Origin: a gamma proteobacterium symbiont of Ctena orbiculata
GTDB lineage: Bacteria > Pseudomonadota > Gammaproteobacteria > Chromatiales > Chromatiaceae
Direction of reading: 5' to 3'
Assembly: GCA_003058525.1 (NCBI GenBank)
Contig: QBVD01000031.1
Span: 1-64,000 of the forward strand
DNA: 64,000 nucleotides
The notes below the pieces were generated by a model, which worked only from the letters and a program-made list of their open reading frames with translations, did no database searches and had not been told where the DNA came from. The number at the start of each line of letters is the position of its first letter. Positions within the stretch are counted from its first letter, which is position 1. A program made the translations under genes and the position numbers. This document shows, piece after piece, positions 8,485 to 18,156 of the stretch.

Positions 8485-8524
8485 ACCCACCCATCGCGGG
8501 TTCTATCGTCGATCGGCGCCGGTC

Positions 8525-8797
8525 TTATTTGGCCATTGCTTTCTCAGACATACGGCCACAACGCTCGCTACAAGCTTCAGCGGCGTCTTTGGCGGAGTTG
8601 GCTGCCTTCAGGGCCGCATCAGCAGTACCTTGAGCGGTGGCTGCATCCAGTTGCGCCTCTTTGGCTGCTTTCATGGCAGCATCGGCAGCAGCCTGTGCGT
8701 TGGCGACGTCCTCTTGCAGACCGTTGTTTGTCGCACAACCTGCGAACAAGCCAACAGTAAGAATCATTGCGGCGGTTTTCATCATGGTGGTTTTCAT
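8525..8797 (-). CDS. Small alanine-zipper lipoprotein (Lpp/OprI-like)
   Basis: A 90-residue lipoprotein precursor with a lipobox LFAGC (Cys21) followed by an Ala-rich helix with 7/11-residue periodicity (ANAQAAADAAMKAAKEAQ and on), the pattern of Lpp/OprI alanine zippers that trimerise in the outer membrane. Unlike Lpp it ends CSERCGRMSEKAMAK: the two cysteines near the C-terminus could form a disulfide, and the lysine-terminal end might still be a murein attachment site. The gene is short, isolated and has its own terminator, as expected for a highly expressed structural lipoprotein. Function is inferred from composition only. Confidence 0.8.
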   Translation of the reverse strand: MKTTMMKTAAMILTVGLFAGCATNNGLQEDVANAQAAADAAMKAAKEAQLDAATAQGTADAALKAANSAKDAAEACSERCGRMSEKAMAK

Positions 8798-9174
8798 AAT
8801 TACTCTCGATCTCTCTACGGATTACTTATTACATTGTGTGCAAAAGCTACACACCCCTTCTACCTGGTCGCGCTGATGTAGAGCTTCCCAAATAGGCCCT
8901 GGAATAAACTGCATGCACGGCCAATTTGGGATACTCCTCCCCAAGGACCCCCAACAAACAGTCCTCTACATGTCAAACCGAAGGCAAAGATTTCAACCTA
9001 TACCGGCATGACAGTGGTCGCTGCTGGCTCCCTATCTTGCTGCATCCACAAGAACCAGGTGAAGGAGTAGCAGCATCTGGCACGAAAGCTTGAGCTAAAA
9101 CTCAAACAAATTCAATGGCAAGTTTCCAAATTTAAGAACTTTTTTCAAATTTTTCCCACAACTTCGCGGCCTGT
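8798..9174. other. Gene-free interval
   Basis: There are 377 bases between the starts of the lipoprotein gene and the end of ggt. I see no coding frame worth keeping. A small dyad, GTGTG-N9-CACAC near 8836-8854, lies in what should be the lipoprotein promoter region. The rest (8900-9170) shows no clear structure or terminator. Confidence 0.5.
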
Positions 9175-10878
9175 TCACTCTCTATTCTGAGAACTCGTCT
9201 TCACTACCCGGGCCAATCCCAGACCTCGGGGATCGGATGCCGCTTCAACCTTACCCTCACTCTTGTCCCACAATATCGCGTGCATGTTCCCGTATTGGCG
9301 ATCGAGAGGCTTTAGATTGTGACCCATTGCCGTGAGTTGATGTTTGAGAGAATCGCCGAATGCATCCGGTTCGAATTGAATCATGTCGGGCAGATATTGG
9401 TGATGAAAACGTGGCCTTTCCACCCAGCTGTTCGGTCCCTTTCCGTCAGCCATCTCCAGAATACCCAGCAACACCATGGTAATGATCCTGCTGCCGCCAG
9501 GGGTTCCCAGAATCGCCACCCGCCGATCATCCTCGACGAAGGTCGGCGTCATACTCGACAACATACGTTTCCCACCTGCAATGGCATTCGCCTCACCGCC
9601 GACCAAACCATACACATTGGGCACGCCGGGACTGGCGGAGAAGTCATCCATTTCATCATTCAACAGCACCCCGGTACCCGGCACCACGAAACCTGAGCCG
9701 AAGGGATAGTTGATGCTGAGGGTGGCCGCCACCCGGTTTCCCTCCGTATCGAGTATGGAGAAGTGGGTGGTGTCCTGCCCTTCCGGTACAGGTGGGATGT
9801 TACCCACACTCGAACTGGCACGGTGAAGCTGAATATCGCGTGCCATACCGGCTGCATACCAGGGATGCGTCAGGGCATCCACGGGGATGTCGACATAATC
9901 AGGATCACCCAGGTAGTCGGCGCGATCCCGATAGGCGCGTCGCATCGCCTCCACCAGCAGGTGGGTGCGCAGCGGTTCATCCTGGGCCTGCAGATCGAAA
10001 CCCTGCAGGATATTCAACATGGTCATCAGGGCTATGCCCCCCGATGAGGGAGGCGCCGCGCTGGTGATCTTCAATCCCCGATAGCGACCGACAATGGGTT
10101 GCCGTTCGACCACCCGGTAGCTGGCCAGATCCTCGAGGCTCCAGATACCGCCTGCCGCCCTCACGCCATCCACCAGGCGTTGGGCAGTCTCGCCCTTGTA
10201 GAAACCATCCGCCCCATGCAGGGCGATCCTTTCCAGGGTCTCCGCCAAATCCGGCTGCTTGATCAGGGCACCTTCCACAGGCACCTCACCCTGTCGCAGA
10301 AATTGCTCGGCCGAAGCGGGATGGGCACGCAAAACATCCAGACGCCAGCCTGCCATTCTGCGGTAGTGGCTGTCGACCTTGAATCCCTCCCTGGCCAATC
10401 TGATCGCCGGCCCCAGCGAGTCGGCAAGCGACAGGCGGCCATAGTACCGAGCCAAATGGGCCAGGGCAGCAGGTTCACCGGGGATACCAGCCGCCAGCGC
10501 TCCATCGATCGAAAGATTCGGGATAACCTTTCCCGCTTGATCCAGATAGAGATCGCGATCAGCTGACAGGGGGGCCCGTTCGCGACCGTCCAGCATGGTC
10601 TCGAAACCGTCACTGGCGCGATGCAATAACCAAAAGCCACCACCACCGATACCCGAACTGTAGGGTTCGACCACCGCCAATACCGCACTCACGCCCACCG
10701 CCGCGTCGAAGGCATTCCCCCCAGCCCGCAACAGATGATGGCCCACTGTGGTGGCCAGCGGGTGGGCCGTGGCGATGGCGGCAGATCCGGGTCTTTCAGC
10801 CGCCGCCAGCTGAAAACAGATGAAGAAGAGAAAAATAAGGCTCCACATGGGAGCCTTTTTGAGAACGTTTGACCGCAT
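9175..10878 (-). CDS. ggt: Gamma-glutamyltransferase
   Basis: Periplasmic enzyme that hydrolyses glutathione and transfers its gamma-glutamyl group. The signal peptide ends around residue 27 (CFQLAAA). The proenzyme is cut autocatalytically before Thr370 in QDTTHFSI, creating the N-terminal nucleophile of the small subunit. The oxyanion and lid region (GTGVLLNDEMDDF) and the SSMTPTF block are intact. The length of 567 is typical. It lies 11 bp downstream of the ferredoxin gene on the same strand and is probably co-transcribed with it, a pairing with no obvious functional logic. Confidence 0.95.
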   Translation of the reverse strand: MRSNVLKKAPMWSLIFLFFICFQLAAAERPGSAAIATAHPLATTVGHHLLRAGGNAFDAAVGVSAVLAVVEPYSSGIGGGGFWLLHRASDGFETMLDGRERAPLSADRDLYLDQAGKVIPNLSIDGALAAGIPGEPAALAHLARYYGRLSLADSLGPAIRLAREGFKVDSHYRRMAGWRLDVLRAHPASAEQFLRQGEVPVEGALIKQPDLAETLERIALHGADGFYKGETAQRLVDGVRAAGGIWSLEDLASYRVVERQPIVGRYRGLKITSAAPPSSGGIALMTMLNILQGFDLQAQDEPLRTHLLVEAMRRAYRDRADYLGDPDYVDIPVDALTHPWYAAGMARDIQLHRASSSVGNIPPVPEGQDTTHFSILDTEGNRVAATLSINYPFGSGFVVPGTGVLLNDEMDDFSASPGVPNVYGLVGGEANAIAGGKRMLSSMTPTFVEDDRRVAILGTPGGSRIITMVLLGILEMADGKGPNSWVERPRFHHQYLPDMIQFEPDAFGDSLKHQLTAMGHNLKPLDRQYGNMHAILWDKSEGKVEAASDPRGLGLARVVKTSSQNRE

Positions 10879-10889
10879 TGACAGTGTGA

Positions 10890-11156
<267 letters not shown>

Positions 11157-11250
11157 CTAACAAAATCACATGATTAGAATTCTATTCACTAGCCGTGAGA
11201 CGACATCGACAGTTGGTCCATTCAATCCTGTATCACCCGGGGAATTCGTT

Positions 11251-11757
<507 letters not shown>

Positions 11758-11789
11758 TTACCAGAAACCAAACCTATGAATGATAATTA

Positions 11790-12362
11790 TCAGCCCGGGA
11801 GCGGGGCATAAGCCAGACCATAGTGCACCTGACCGGCTGATTTCCGTTTCCTCAACTCCCAACCTTCGGGCAGGGTCGGCATGTCGCGGGAAGCGGTATC
11901 TTCCAAGTAGATATGGGCTCCATCCGCCAGCCATCCCATACTCAGCCGCTGGCACAAGGGTTCCAGCAAGTTACAGACGAAAGGCGGATCCAGGAAAACG
12001 ATATCGAAGGGTGTCGCATCCTGCTCCAACCATTGCAATGCATCCGCCCTGACAACCGAGACCTGGTCGAGACCCAGTAGACGCTTGTTCTCAGCCAACT
12101 GTCTGACCACCGCCATGGCGGTATCGAGCATCACCACCTCGGATGCGCCACGGGAGGCGGCCTCCAGACCCAACGCACCGCTGCCGGCGAACAGATCGAG
12201 GCAGCGGGCGCCCTCAATGTGGGGCTGCAACCAGTTGAACAGGGTCTCGCGTATGCGATCTCCCGTCGGTCGCAAGCCCGGCATGTCGGCAAATTGCAGC
12301 CGCCGACCACGATGCATGCCACCGATGATTCTCACCTGAAAAGCCGTTTGAGGTGACTTCAC
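11790..12362 (-). CDS. rsmD: 16S rRNA (guanine-966-N2)-methyltransferase RsmD
   Basis: SAM-dependent methylation of G966 in assembled 30S subunits. The SAM-binding motif LDLFAGSGALGLEA and the catalytic DPPF (IVFLDPPF) are intact; length 190. The start is a GTG at 12362 with AAGG upstream; an overlapping ATG at 12366 is out of frame and stops at once. It heads a minus-strand cluster (rsmD-coaD-ferredoxin-ggt) and follows the two M16 peptidase genes on the same strand. In many gammaproteobacteria rsmD is divergent from ftsY; here the M16 pair intervenes. Confidence 0.94.
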   Translation of the reverse strand: MKSPQTAFQVRIIGGMHRGRRLQFADMPGLRPTGDRIRETLFNWLQPHIEGARCLDLFAGSGALGLEAASRGASEVVMLDTAMAVVRQLAENKRLLGLDQVSVVRADALQWLEQDATPFDIVFLDPPFVCNLLEPLCQRLSMGWLADGAHIYLEDTASRDMPTLPEGWELRKRKSAGQVHYGLAYAPLPG

Positions 12363-12386
12363 TTCATATACCTTGTACTTATCGTG

Positions 12387-13745
12387 TCACTTGCTGCTAT
12401 CAGCGTCTGATTGTTTGGAGACTTGAGCCAAAGGTGTGATGCGTCCTACCTGCACCCTGACCAGCCGATCGGGATCGATCCGACGCTGGAATGCATCCTG
12501 AATCTGTTCGCGGGTCACGGCAGTCACCTTATCGGTGAAGCTGTCCAGATAGTCGAGAGGCAGATCGTAAAAGCCGATGACTGCCAGGTACTCTACGATC
12601 TTACCGTTGGAAGCGATGCGCAGCGGAAATCCACCGGTGATATTCTGCTTTGCCGCTTCCAGTTCCTCTTCTGTCGGCCCCTCTTTGATAAAACGCTCAA
12701 GGGTTTCCCTGACGACCTGCAGTGCCTCGCCGGCCTGATCGTTCTTGGTCTGCAGCCCCATCTGGAACAGCCCTATCTGGCGCATCGGCAGGAAAAAGCT
12801 GTAGACACTGTAGCTCAAGCCACGCTTCTCCCGAACCTCATGGCTGAGGAGAGAGACCAGGCCGCTGCCACCCAGGATGTGATTGCCCACATAGAGGGTG
12901 AAATAGTCCGGGTCGCCACGGCGCATGCCTGGCTGTCCGATGTAGAGATGGGACTGGGTCGAGGGAAACGGAATCTGCTCATCGACAGCGTCCTGCAGTG
13001 GTCTAACGGGGGGCAGTTTCGGCACCGCTTGCCCCGGCTCAAGTCCGCCTGTCACCCGATCTGCAATCGACTTGGCCTGTTGCCTGCTGACTGCTCCGAC
13101 AATCGCCACCAGGGCATTCTTTGCCACATAGAGCCGCTTGTGAGTAGCCACAATATCCTTGCGGGTTATGGCCTTTACCGACTCGATGCTCCCCCCGGGA
13201 TCACCGGCATAGGGATGATCCCCGAAGACCAGCTGATAGAGCCGTTTTTTACCCAGACTGCCGGGGGACTGCTCGTCCTGGACCAGACCTGCCAGGATGG
13301 ACTGGCGTTGCCGCTCGATATCTTCATCGGCAAATCGGGGTTCGGCGACCACCGCGGCCAGTGTCTCAAGGGTTGTGGAGAGCGCCTTGGATTCAGTCAA
13401 CGTGCGCACCGAAACCCATGCCATATCCCTTAACGACCCGGTTTCGAGCTGCGCCCCCACACCCTCGATACGTTCGGCGATCTGGTAGGCGCTCCAATCG
13501 CCGGCGCCTTCGCTCAACAGGCTGTTGGTGAATGAGGTGACGCCCTGTTTGCCGACATCTCTGGCGCTGCCCGCATCGAAGACGATGCGCACATCCACCA
13601 TCTCGATCTCGGGCGCTTCGACGAACAGCACCTCTGCCCCGTTTGCCGTCTGCCAGGTCTCAATTTGCGGCGCGGCGGTTGCCCAGCCAGCCAGCAGCAG
13701 ACCACTGCAGAAAACCATGTACCTGATCCATGCATTAGTGAGCAT
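12387..13745 (-). CDS. M16-family peptidase-like protein, non-catalytic partner
   Basis: Exported zinc-protease-fold protein (signal peptide to about residue 25) lacking the HxxEH zinc motif: the equivalent segment reads VTSFTNSLLSEGAG. The C-terminal M16 half, including REKRGLSYSVYSF, is present. In this family an inactive subunit pairs with a catalytic one, here the gene immediately upstream. ATG 13745 is preferred (AAGGGG 7 bases upstream); the gene then overlaps the end of its partner by 11 bases, suggesting translational coupling. Its periplasmic substrate is unknown. Confidence 0.9.
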   Translation of the reverse strand: MLTNAWIRYMVFCSGLLLAGWATAAPQIETWQTANGAEVLFVEAPEIEMVDVRIVFDAGSARDVGKQGVTSFTNSLLSEGAGDWSAYQIAERIEGVGAQLETGSLRDMAWVSVRTLTESKALSTTLETLAAVVAEPRFADEDIERQRQSILAGLVQDEQSPGSLGKKRLYQLVFGDHPYAGDPGGSIESVKAITRKDIVATHKRLYVAKNALVAIVGAVSRQQAKSIADRVTGGLEPGQAVPKLPPVRPLQDAVDEQIPFPSTQSHLYIGQPGMRRGDPDYFTLYVGNHILGGSGLVSLLSHEVREKRGLSYSVYSFFLPMRQIGLFQMGLQTKNDQAGEALQVVRETLERFIKEGPTEEELEAAKQNITGGFPLRIASNGKIVEYLAVIGFYDLPLDYLDSFTDKVTAVTREQIQDAFQRRIDPDRLVRVQVGRITPLAQVSKQSDADSSK

Positions 13746-15099
13746 GTGCAATCCCCTTACCTACGGGTTTGGCCATCGAATCATCCAGTGGCAGTGGCTC
13801 CAATACCGCAACGCTGAGGTTGTCCTCAACCAGATACTTCTGCGCGACCTGCCTGATCTGCTCCGCGGTTACGGCCTTTAAATGATCCACATAATCATCC
13901 GCCAGACGCCAATCGAGCCCCACTGTCTCCAACCGCCCCAATAACATTGCTTGATAGAAAACCGAATCCTTCTCATACACCTTGGCGGCGATAATCTGAT
14001 TGCGTACCCGTTCCATCTCATCCTCGCTGACCAGCTCCGTTTTGAACCGTTCAACCTCCTTCAGCAGGGCCTTTTCAACCACATCGACAGTTGTATCCGG
14101 AGCCGGTACCGCATCCATCACCAGCATCCCCGGGAGTCGGGAAAAGGCGCTATAACTGGCATCTGCCGCAACCGCCAGCTTGCTGCCGCGAATCAGGTTG
14201 TTGCTGAGACGGGCACTGCTGCCGCCGTCCAGCACATAGGCGAGCATCTCCAGGGCATAGGGCTCCCAGGCCTCATCGGCCTTGCCCACCACAGGTGTTT
14301 TATAACCCAGCACCATATAGGGTTGCTTTGCAGGCACCTTTACCGTGATCCGTTTAGTGCCGCGCTGGGCTGGCTCCATACGCGGTTTGGGTCGCGCCAC
14401 CTGCTCCGGCTTGAGGGGACCGAAATGGCGTTGCGCCGACGCGATTACCTTGTCGGGTTCCACATCACCCACCACTACCAGGGTGGCGTTGTTCGGCGCA
14501 TACCACTTGCGGTACCAGACCTGCAGATCCTCCACCTGCATGGAATCCAGATCCGCCATCCAGCCAATCACGGGATTGCGATAGGGGGAACTCTCATAGG
14601 CACCGGCCAGAAAGCGTTCATAGGTCAGGGACTGGGGCTTGTCTTCGGTGCGCATCCGTCGCTCCTCTTTAACCACCTCGACCTCCTTTGCAAACTCTTC
14701 GGGAAGCAACAGCAGATTGCGCATACGATCCGCCTCGAGTTCGAACGAGACCTCCAGCCGGTCGCTCGCCATGGTCTGAAAATAGGCCGTATAGTCTCTC
14801 CCTGTGAAGGCGTTTTCATCCCCGCCGTTGGCTGCGATGATGCGGGAAAATTCACCGGGCGGATGGTTTTTGGTGCCCTTGAACATCATATGCTCAAGAA
14901 CATGAGAAACACCGGTGATACCACCGAATTCGTAACTCGATCCCACCTTGTACCAGACCTGGGAGACCGCGATCGGGGCACGACGATCCTGCTTTACAAT
15001 CACCTTCATGCCGTTATCGAGTTGCTGTTCCACAACACCCCCCTGCGCGTAACTCACGCAGAGCGCCGACAACACCAGGCCTGTGATTAATCTTCGCAT
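13735..15099 (-). CDS. M16-family zinc metallopeptidase, catalytic subunit
   Basis: A signal peptide (ends near AQGG) and an inverzincin motif HVLEHMMFKG (HxxEH) with the downstream glutamate region EADRMRNLLL show an active pitrilysin-type peptidase of 454 residues. The second M16 domain follows. Together with the inactive paralogue downstream it should form the two-subunit chamber known for this family, in the periplasm. It is divergent from ftsY with a 158-bp spacer, which must hold promoters for both directions; I could not assign them confidently. Confidence 0.94.
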   Translation of the reverse strand: MRRLITGLVLSALCVSYAQGGVVEQQLDNGMKVIVKQDRRAPIAVSQVWYKVGSSYEFGGITGVSHVLEHMMFKGTKNHPPGEFSRIIAANGGDENAFTGRDYTAYFQTMASDRLEVSFELEADRMRNLLLLPEEFAKEVEVVKEERRMRTEDKPQSLTYERFLAGAYESSPYRNPVIGWMADLDSMQVEDLQVWYRKWYAPNNATLVVVGDVEPDKVIASAQRHFGPLKPEQVARPKPRMEPAQRGTKRITVKVPAKQPYMVLGYKTPVVGKADEAWEPYALEMLAYVLDGGSSARLSNNLIRGSKLAVAADASYSAFSRLPGMLVMDAVPAPDTTVDVVEKALLKEVERFKTELVSEDEMERVRNQIIAAKVYEKDSVFYQAMLLGRLETVGLDWRLADDYVDHLKAVTAEQIRQVAQKYLVEDNLSVAVLEPLPLDDSMAKPVGKGIAHAH

Positions 15100-15257
15100 T
15101 TAATACATCCTCTCTTTATATATGGACCCATGGCACTGTAGAATAGCGTCCTCGATGATCACGGGCATTCTTTCAGAGGCCATCGGGATTGTCCAAACAA
15201 CAACTATGAACCTGTGATCCTCACAGAGTTCCAACACCGGAGTTGGTAAATCGCCGT

Positions 15258-16247
15258 ATGTTCGGATTTGGCAAACGCAAGAAGCAGGAACTGCAGGGTA
15301 GTACAGCCCCCCCGCCGGAAGAGGAGAAACGCAGTCTCTTTTCGAGACTGCAGGAGCGCCTCTCACGTACCCGCCATAACCTCACCGATGGACTGGCCAA
15401 TCTGCTCCTTGGACGGAAGACCATCGATGATGAGCTGCTGGAGGAACTCGAGACCTTGCTCCTCACTGCCGATGTGGGTGTCGAGGCAACCAGCCGTATC
15501 ATTAACGATCTGACGGAACGGGTCGATCGCAAGGAGCTCAGCGATCCGCAAATGCTGATGCAGCTGTTGAAACAGCATCTCAGAGAGATTCTTCAGGCAT
15601 GCGAAAATCCAGTTAGCCAACGCAGCGATGACAAGCCTCTGGTGATGATGATGGTAGGCATCAATGGTGCCGGCAAGACCACTACCATTGGAAAGCTGGC
15701 ACGTAAGTTTCAGTTGGATGGCGAATCCGTCATGCTCGCCGCCGGTGATACCTTCCGCGCCGCCGCAGTGGAACAGCTGCAGACCTGGGGCGAGCGCAAT
15801 CAGATCCCCGTGATCGCCCAGCATACGGGTGCCGATGCGGCTTCAGTGGTATTCGATTCACTGCAAGCAGCCACCTCGCGCAATATCGATGTCCTGATCG
15901 CCGACACTGCGGGACGTCTGCATACCAAATCCAACCTCATGGAGGAGTTGGCGAAGATCAGCCGGGTGATGAAGAAAATCGATCCGGAGGCCCCCCATGA
16001 AGTACTATTGGTGGTGGACGCGGGTACGGGACAGAATGCCGTCAATCAAGCCATGCAGTTCAACCAGACCGTTGGCTTGACCGGACTGGTGATCACCAAG
16101 CTGGACGGCACGGCAAAGGGCGGTGTGGTTTTCGCCATCGCCGACAAGGTCAAGGTACCGATCCGTTTCATCGGCGTCGGCGAAGCCATAGACGATTTAC
16201 GTGAATTCGACCCAGACGAATTTGTAGACGCCCTGTTTGAAAACTAA
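15258..16247 (+). CDS. ftsY: Signal recognition particle receptor FtsY
   Basis: SRP receptor GTPase that docks ribosome-nascent chain complexes at the Sec translocon. NG domain: P-loop GINGAGKTTTIGKLA, DTAGRLHTKSN, TKLDGTAKGG and the C-terminal GVGEAIDDL are all present. ATG 15258 (MFGFGKRKK) is chosen; a TTG at 15243 is closer to the GGAG but would add five residues. The acidic A-domain is very short, about 30 residues against roughly 200 in E. coli, as in many non-enteric bacteria. First gene of ftsY-ftsE-ftsX. Confidence 0.96.
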   Translation: MFGFGKRKKQELQGSTAPPPEEEKRSLFSRLQERLSRTRHNLTDGLANLLLGRKTIDDELLEELETLLLTADVGVEATSRIINDLTERVDRKELSDPQMLMQLLKQHLREILQACENPVSQRSDDKPLVMMMVGINGAGKTTTIGKLARKFQLDGESVMLAAGDTFRAAAVEQLQTWGERNQIPVIAQHTGADAASVVFDSLQAATSRNIDVLIADTAGRLHTKSNLMEELAKISRVMKKIDPEAPHEVLLVVDAGTGQNAVNQAMQFNQTVGLTGLVITKLDGTAKGGVVFAIADKVKVPIRFIGVGEAIDDLREFDPDEFVDALFEN

Positions 16248-16266
16248 ACACGAAACCACCAGCACC

Positions 16267-16950
16267 TTGATTCACTTCGACAATGTCAGCAAACGCTATC
16301 CCGGTGGTCATACCGGCCTGAGCAACGTCAGTCTGCGTATTGAGGCTGAAGAGATGGTGTTTCTCACCGGTCATTCCGGTGCCGGCAAGAGTACCCTGCT
16401 GAAACTGATCGGCCTGTTGGAGCGGCCCAGCAACGGACAGCTGCATATCAACGATCGTAACCTGACCCGTTTAAAGAGACGCCAGATCCCCTATCACCGC
16501 CGCGATGTGGGAATGATCTTCCAGGATCACAGACTGCTGCATGACCGAACGGTGTTCGACAATGTGGCGCTGCCGCTGGTGGTAGCCGGTGTCGGCCATA
16601 AAGAGATTGGACGCCGGGTCCGGGCCGCCCTCGACAAGGTAGGACTGCTGTACAAGGAACGCAATGCGCCGGTTACCCTCTCCGGAGGAGAACAGCAGCG
16701 GGTAGGCATTGCCCGCGCAGTGGTCAGTAAGCCTCCCCTGGTGCTTGCGGACGAACCCACCGGCAACCTCGATCCGGAACTCTCCGCGGAGATCATGGCG
16801 CTGTTCAAGCAGTTTAACCAGGTTGGCGTAACCCTGCTCATCGCCTCCCACGACATCGACCTGATCAATCGCATGCAGAAGCGTGTACTCACACTGAGCA
16901 AGGGGCAGCTGGTTGGCGACACCCGGATGGAGAGCGGCAATGTCTCTTAA
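16267..16950 (+). CDS. ftsE: Cell division ATP-binding protein FtsE
   Basis: ATPase of the FtsEX complex, which activates periplasmic murein hydrolases at the septum. Walker A GHSGAGKSTLL, signature LSGGEQQR and Walker B LVLADEPTGNLD are intact. There is no ATG near the family N-terminus: the best fit is TTG at 16267, giving M-IHFDNVSKRYPGG like other FtsE proteins. A TTG at 16237, inside the end of ftsY, would add ten residues. A weak start may help set FtsE:FtsX stoichiometry; that is inference. It overlaps ftsX by 11 bases. Confidence 0.94.
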   Translation: MIHFDNVSKRYPGGHTGLSNVSLRIEAEEMVFLTGHSGAGKSTLLKLIGLLERPSNGQLHINDRNLTRLKRRQIPYHRRDVGMIFQDHRLLHDRTVFDNVALPLVVAGVGHKEIGRRVRAALDKVGLLYKERNAPVTLSGGEQQRVGIARAVVSKPPLVLADEPTGNLDPELSAEIMALFKQFNQVGVTLLIASHDIDLINRMQKRVLTLSKGQLVGDTRMESGNVS

Positions 16951-17884
16951 AAAGCTGCTATTGAATACGCCAAAGATCTGGCTCCAGCGGCATGCGCAAG
17001 TGGCCCTCGCCAGCCTCGGCAGATTAGTGAATAACCATCTTGCATCATTGATGACCTGTGCCGTGATCGGCATAGCCCTCGCGATGCCGGTTGGCCTGCA
17101 CGTGCTGCTTGGAAACCTGCAGCATGTCAGCGGTGCCTGGGACAGCGGTGCCAGCATATCGCTTTTCCTGAAACAGAGCGTTTCCGATAAACAGGCGGCA
17201 TCCCTGGCGGATAAACTGCGCCGGCATCAGCGCATCGAGACCGTGGAACTGATCACCCGGGAGGCAGCGCTGGATGAGTTCCAGCAACTCAGCGGTTATG
17301 CCGATGCCTTGGAAGCCCTCGACAGCAATCCCCTGCCGGCAGTGCTGATCGTCCTACCGAAGGCGGAATTCACTACGGCTGAGACGGCGCAACTTCTGGT
17401 ACGTGAGCTGAAGCTCCTGCCCGATGCCGACATTGTGCAACTCGATCTGCAGTGGGTGCGAAGACTGCAGGCGATCACGGTCATCGCCCAAAGGGCGGTT
17501 GTGGTACTTGCCGCATTGCTCGGCATGGCGGTGCTGCTGATTGTCGGCAACACCATTCGCCTCGAGATCCAGAATCGTCATGCCGAAATAGAGATCACCA
17601 AGCTCATCGGCGCCACCAATGCCTTCATTCGCAGACCCTTTCTCTACACCGGCTTCTGGTACGGTCTGTTCGGGGGCATTATCGCCTGGCTGCTGATCGC
17701 CATCGCCATCATCCTGCTGAGCGGACCGATCGCCAATCTGGCCAATCTATACGAAAGCAGCTTCAATCTTGCGTCGTTCGACATCGCGACCATCGCCTCG
17801 CTCCTGCTCGGCAGCAGTCTGCTGGGACTGAGCGGCGCCTGGTTGGCGGTAGGCAGGCATCTCAGCGCCATTGAACCCGGTTGA
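16940..17884 (+). CDS. ftsX: Cell division protein FtsX
   Basis: Integral-membrane partner of FtsE. A cytoplasmic N-terminus is followed by TM1 (about residues 30-52), a large periplasmic domain, and three further TM helices in the C-terminal 140 residues, the FtsX topology. ATG 16940 (MSLKKLLLN) has GGAGAG 6 bases upstream, within the ftsE end. Length 314 is normal. The four-gene order ftsY-ftsE-ftsX-rpoH is conserved with E. coli. Confidence 0.94.
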   Translation: MSLKKLLLNTPKIWLQRHAQVALASLGRLVNNHLASLMTCAVIGIALAMPVGLHVLLGNLQHVSGAWDSGASISLFLKQSVSDKQAASLADKLRRHQRIETVELITREAALDEFQQLSGYADALEALDSNPLPAVLIVLPKAEFTTAETAQLLVRELKLLPDADIVQLDLQWVRRLQAITVIAQRAVVVLAALLGMAVLLIVGNTIRLEIQNRHAEIEITKLIGATNAFIRRPFLYTGFWYGLFGGIIAWLLIAIAIILLSGPIANLANLYESSFNLASFDIATIASLLLGSSLLGLSGAWLAVGRHLSAIEPG

Positions 17885-17950
17885 TCTCCGTCTCGATACC
17901 GCGCTCCTGCTTGGGAACTCATACCTCGTTTCACTACTCCACCTGCTTAT

Positions 17951-17979
17951 GCATTCCCACGCGGGAGCATGGGAACGAG
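17951..17979. repeat. Short palindromic repeat of the GGAACGAG family
   Basis: TTCCCA-N10-TGGGAA within CATTCCCACGCGGGAGCATG and following GGAACGAGA. It resembles a widespread intergenic palindrome of proteobacterial genomes. A degenerate half copy (GCTCCTGCTTGGGAACTCAT) precedes it at about 17903-17922. It lies between ftsX and the rpoH promoter and could act as a weak terminator for ftsYEX. Confidence 0.5.
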
Positions 17980-18096
17980 AATCACGCTCCAATTGGAACG
18001 AAGCCGGACCATGCAATTTAACTTATTGTATTTAAGGTAATTTACCTCCATAGGCCAGTGGGAACTTTTACTTTGACTCTTGGTCATATTTATCGA

Positions 18097-18126
18097 TTGG
18101 CACTCCTCTGTAGAGAGTGCTAATAT
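18097..18126 (+). promoter_or_regulatory. CIRCE operator overlapping the rpoH promoter
   Basis: TTGGCACTC-N9-GAGTGCTAA at 18097-18123 matches the HrcA-binding CIRCE consensus TTAGCACTC-N9-GAGTGCTAA with one mismatch and the exact 9-bp spacer. The left arm doubles as a -35 (TTGGCA, 18097-18102) and the right edge runs into a -10 (TAATAT, 18121-18126), spacing 18. HrcA bound here would block RNA polymerase. It ends 30 bp before the rpoH ATG. Confidence 0.88.
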
Positions 18127-18156
18127 TCAACCAGCCGTTATTTGAGGGGATACTCG

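Noticed and set aside
12411..13433. 340-residue frame antisense to the M16 gene
   Set aside because: Opposite strand of a well-supported gene; no coherent domain or start signal. The same applies to 13951-15090 and 52807-53835.
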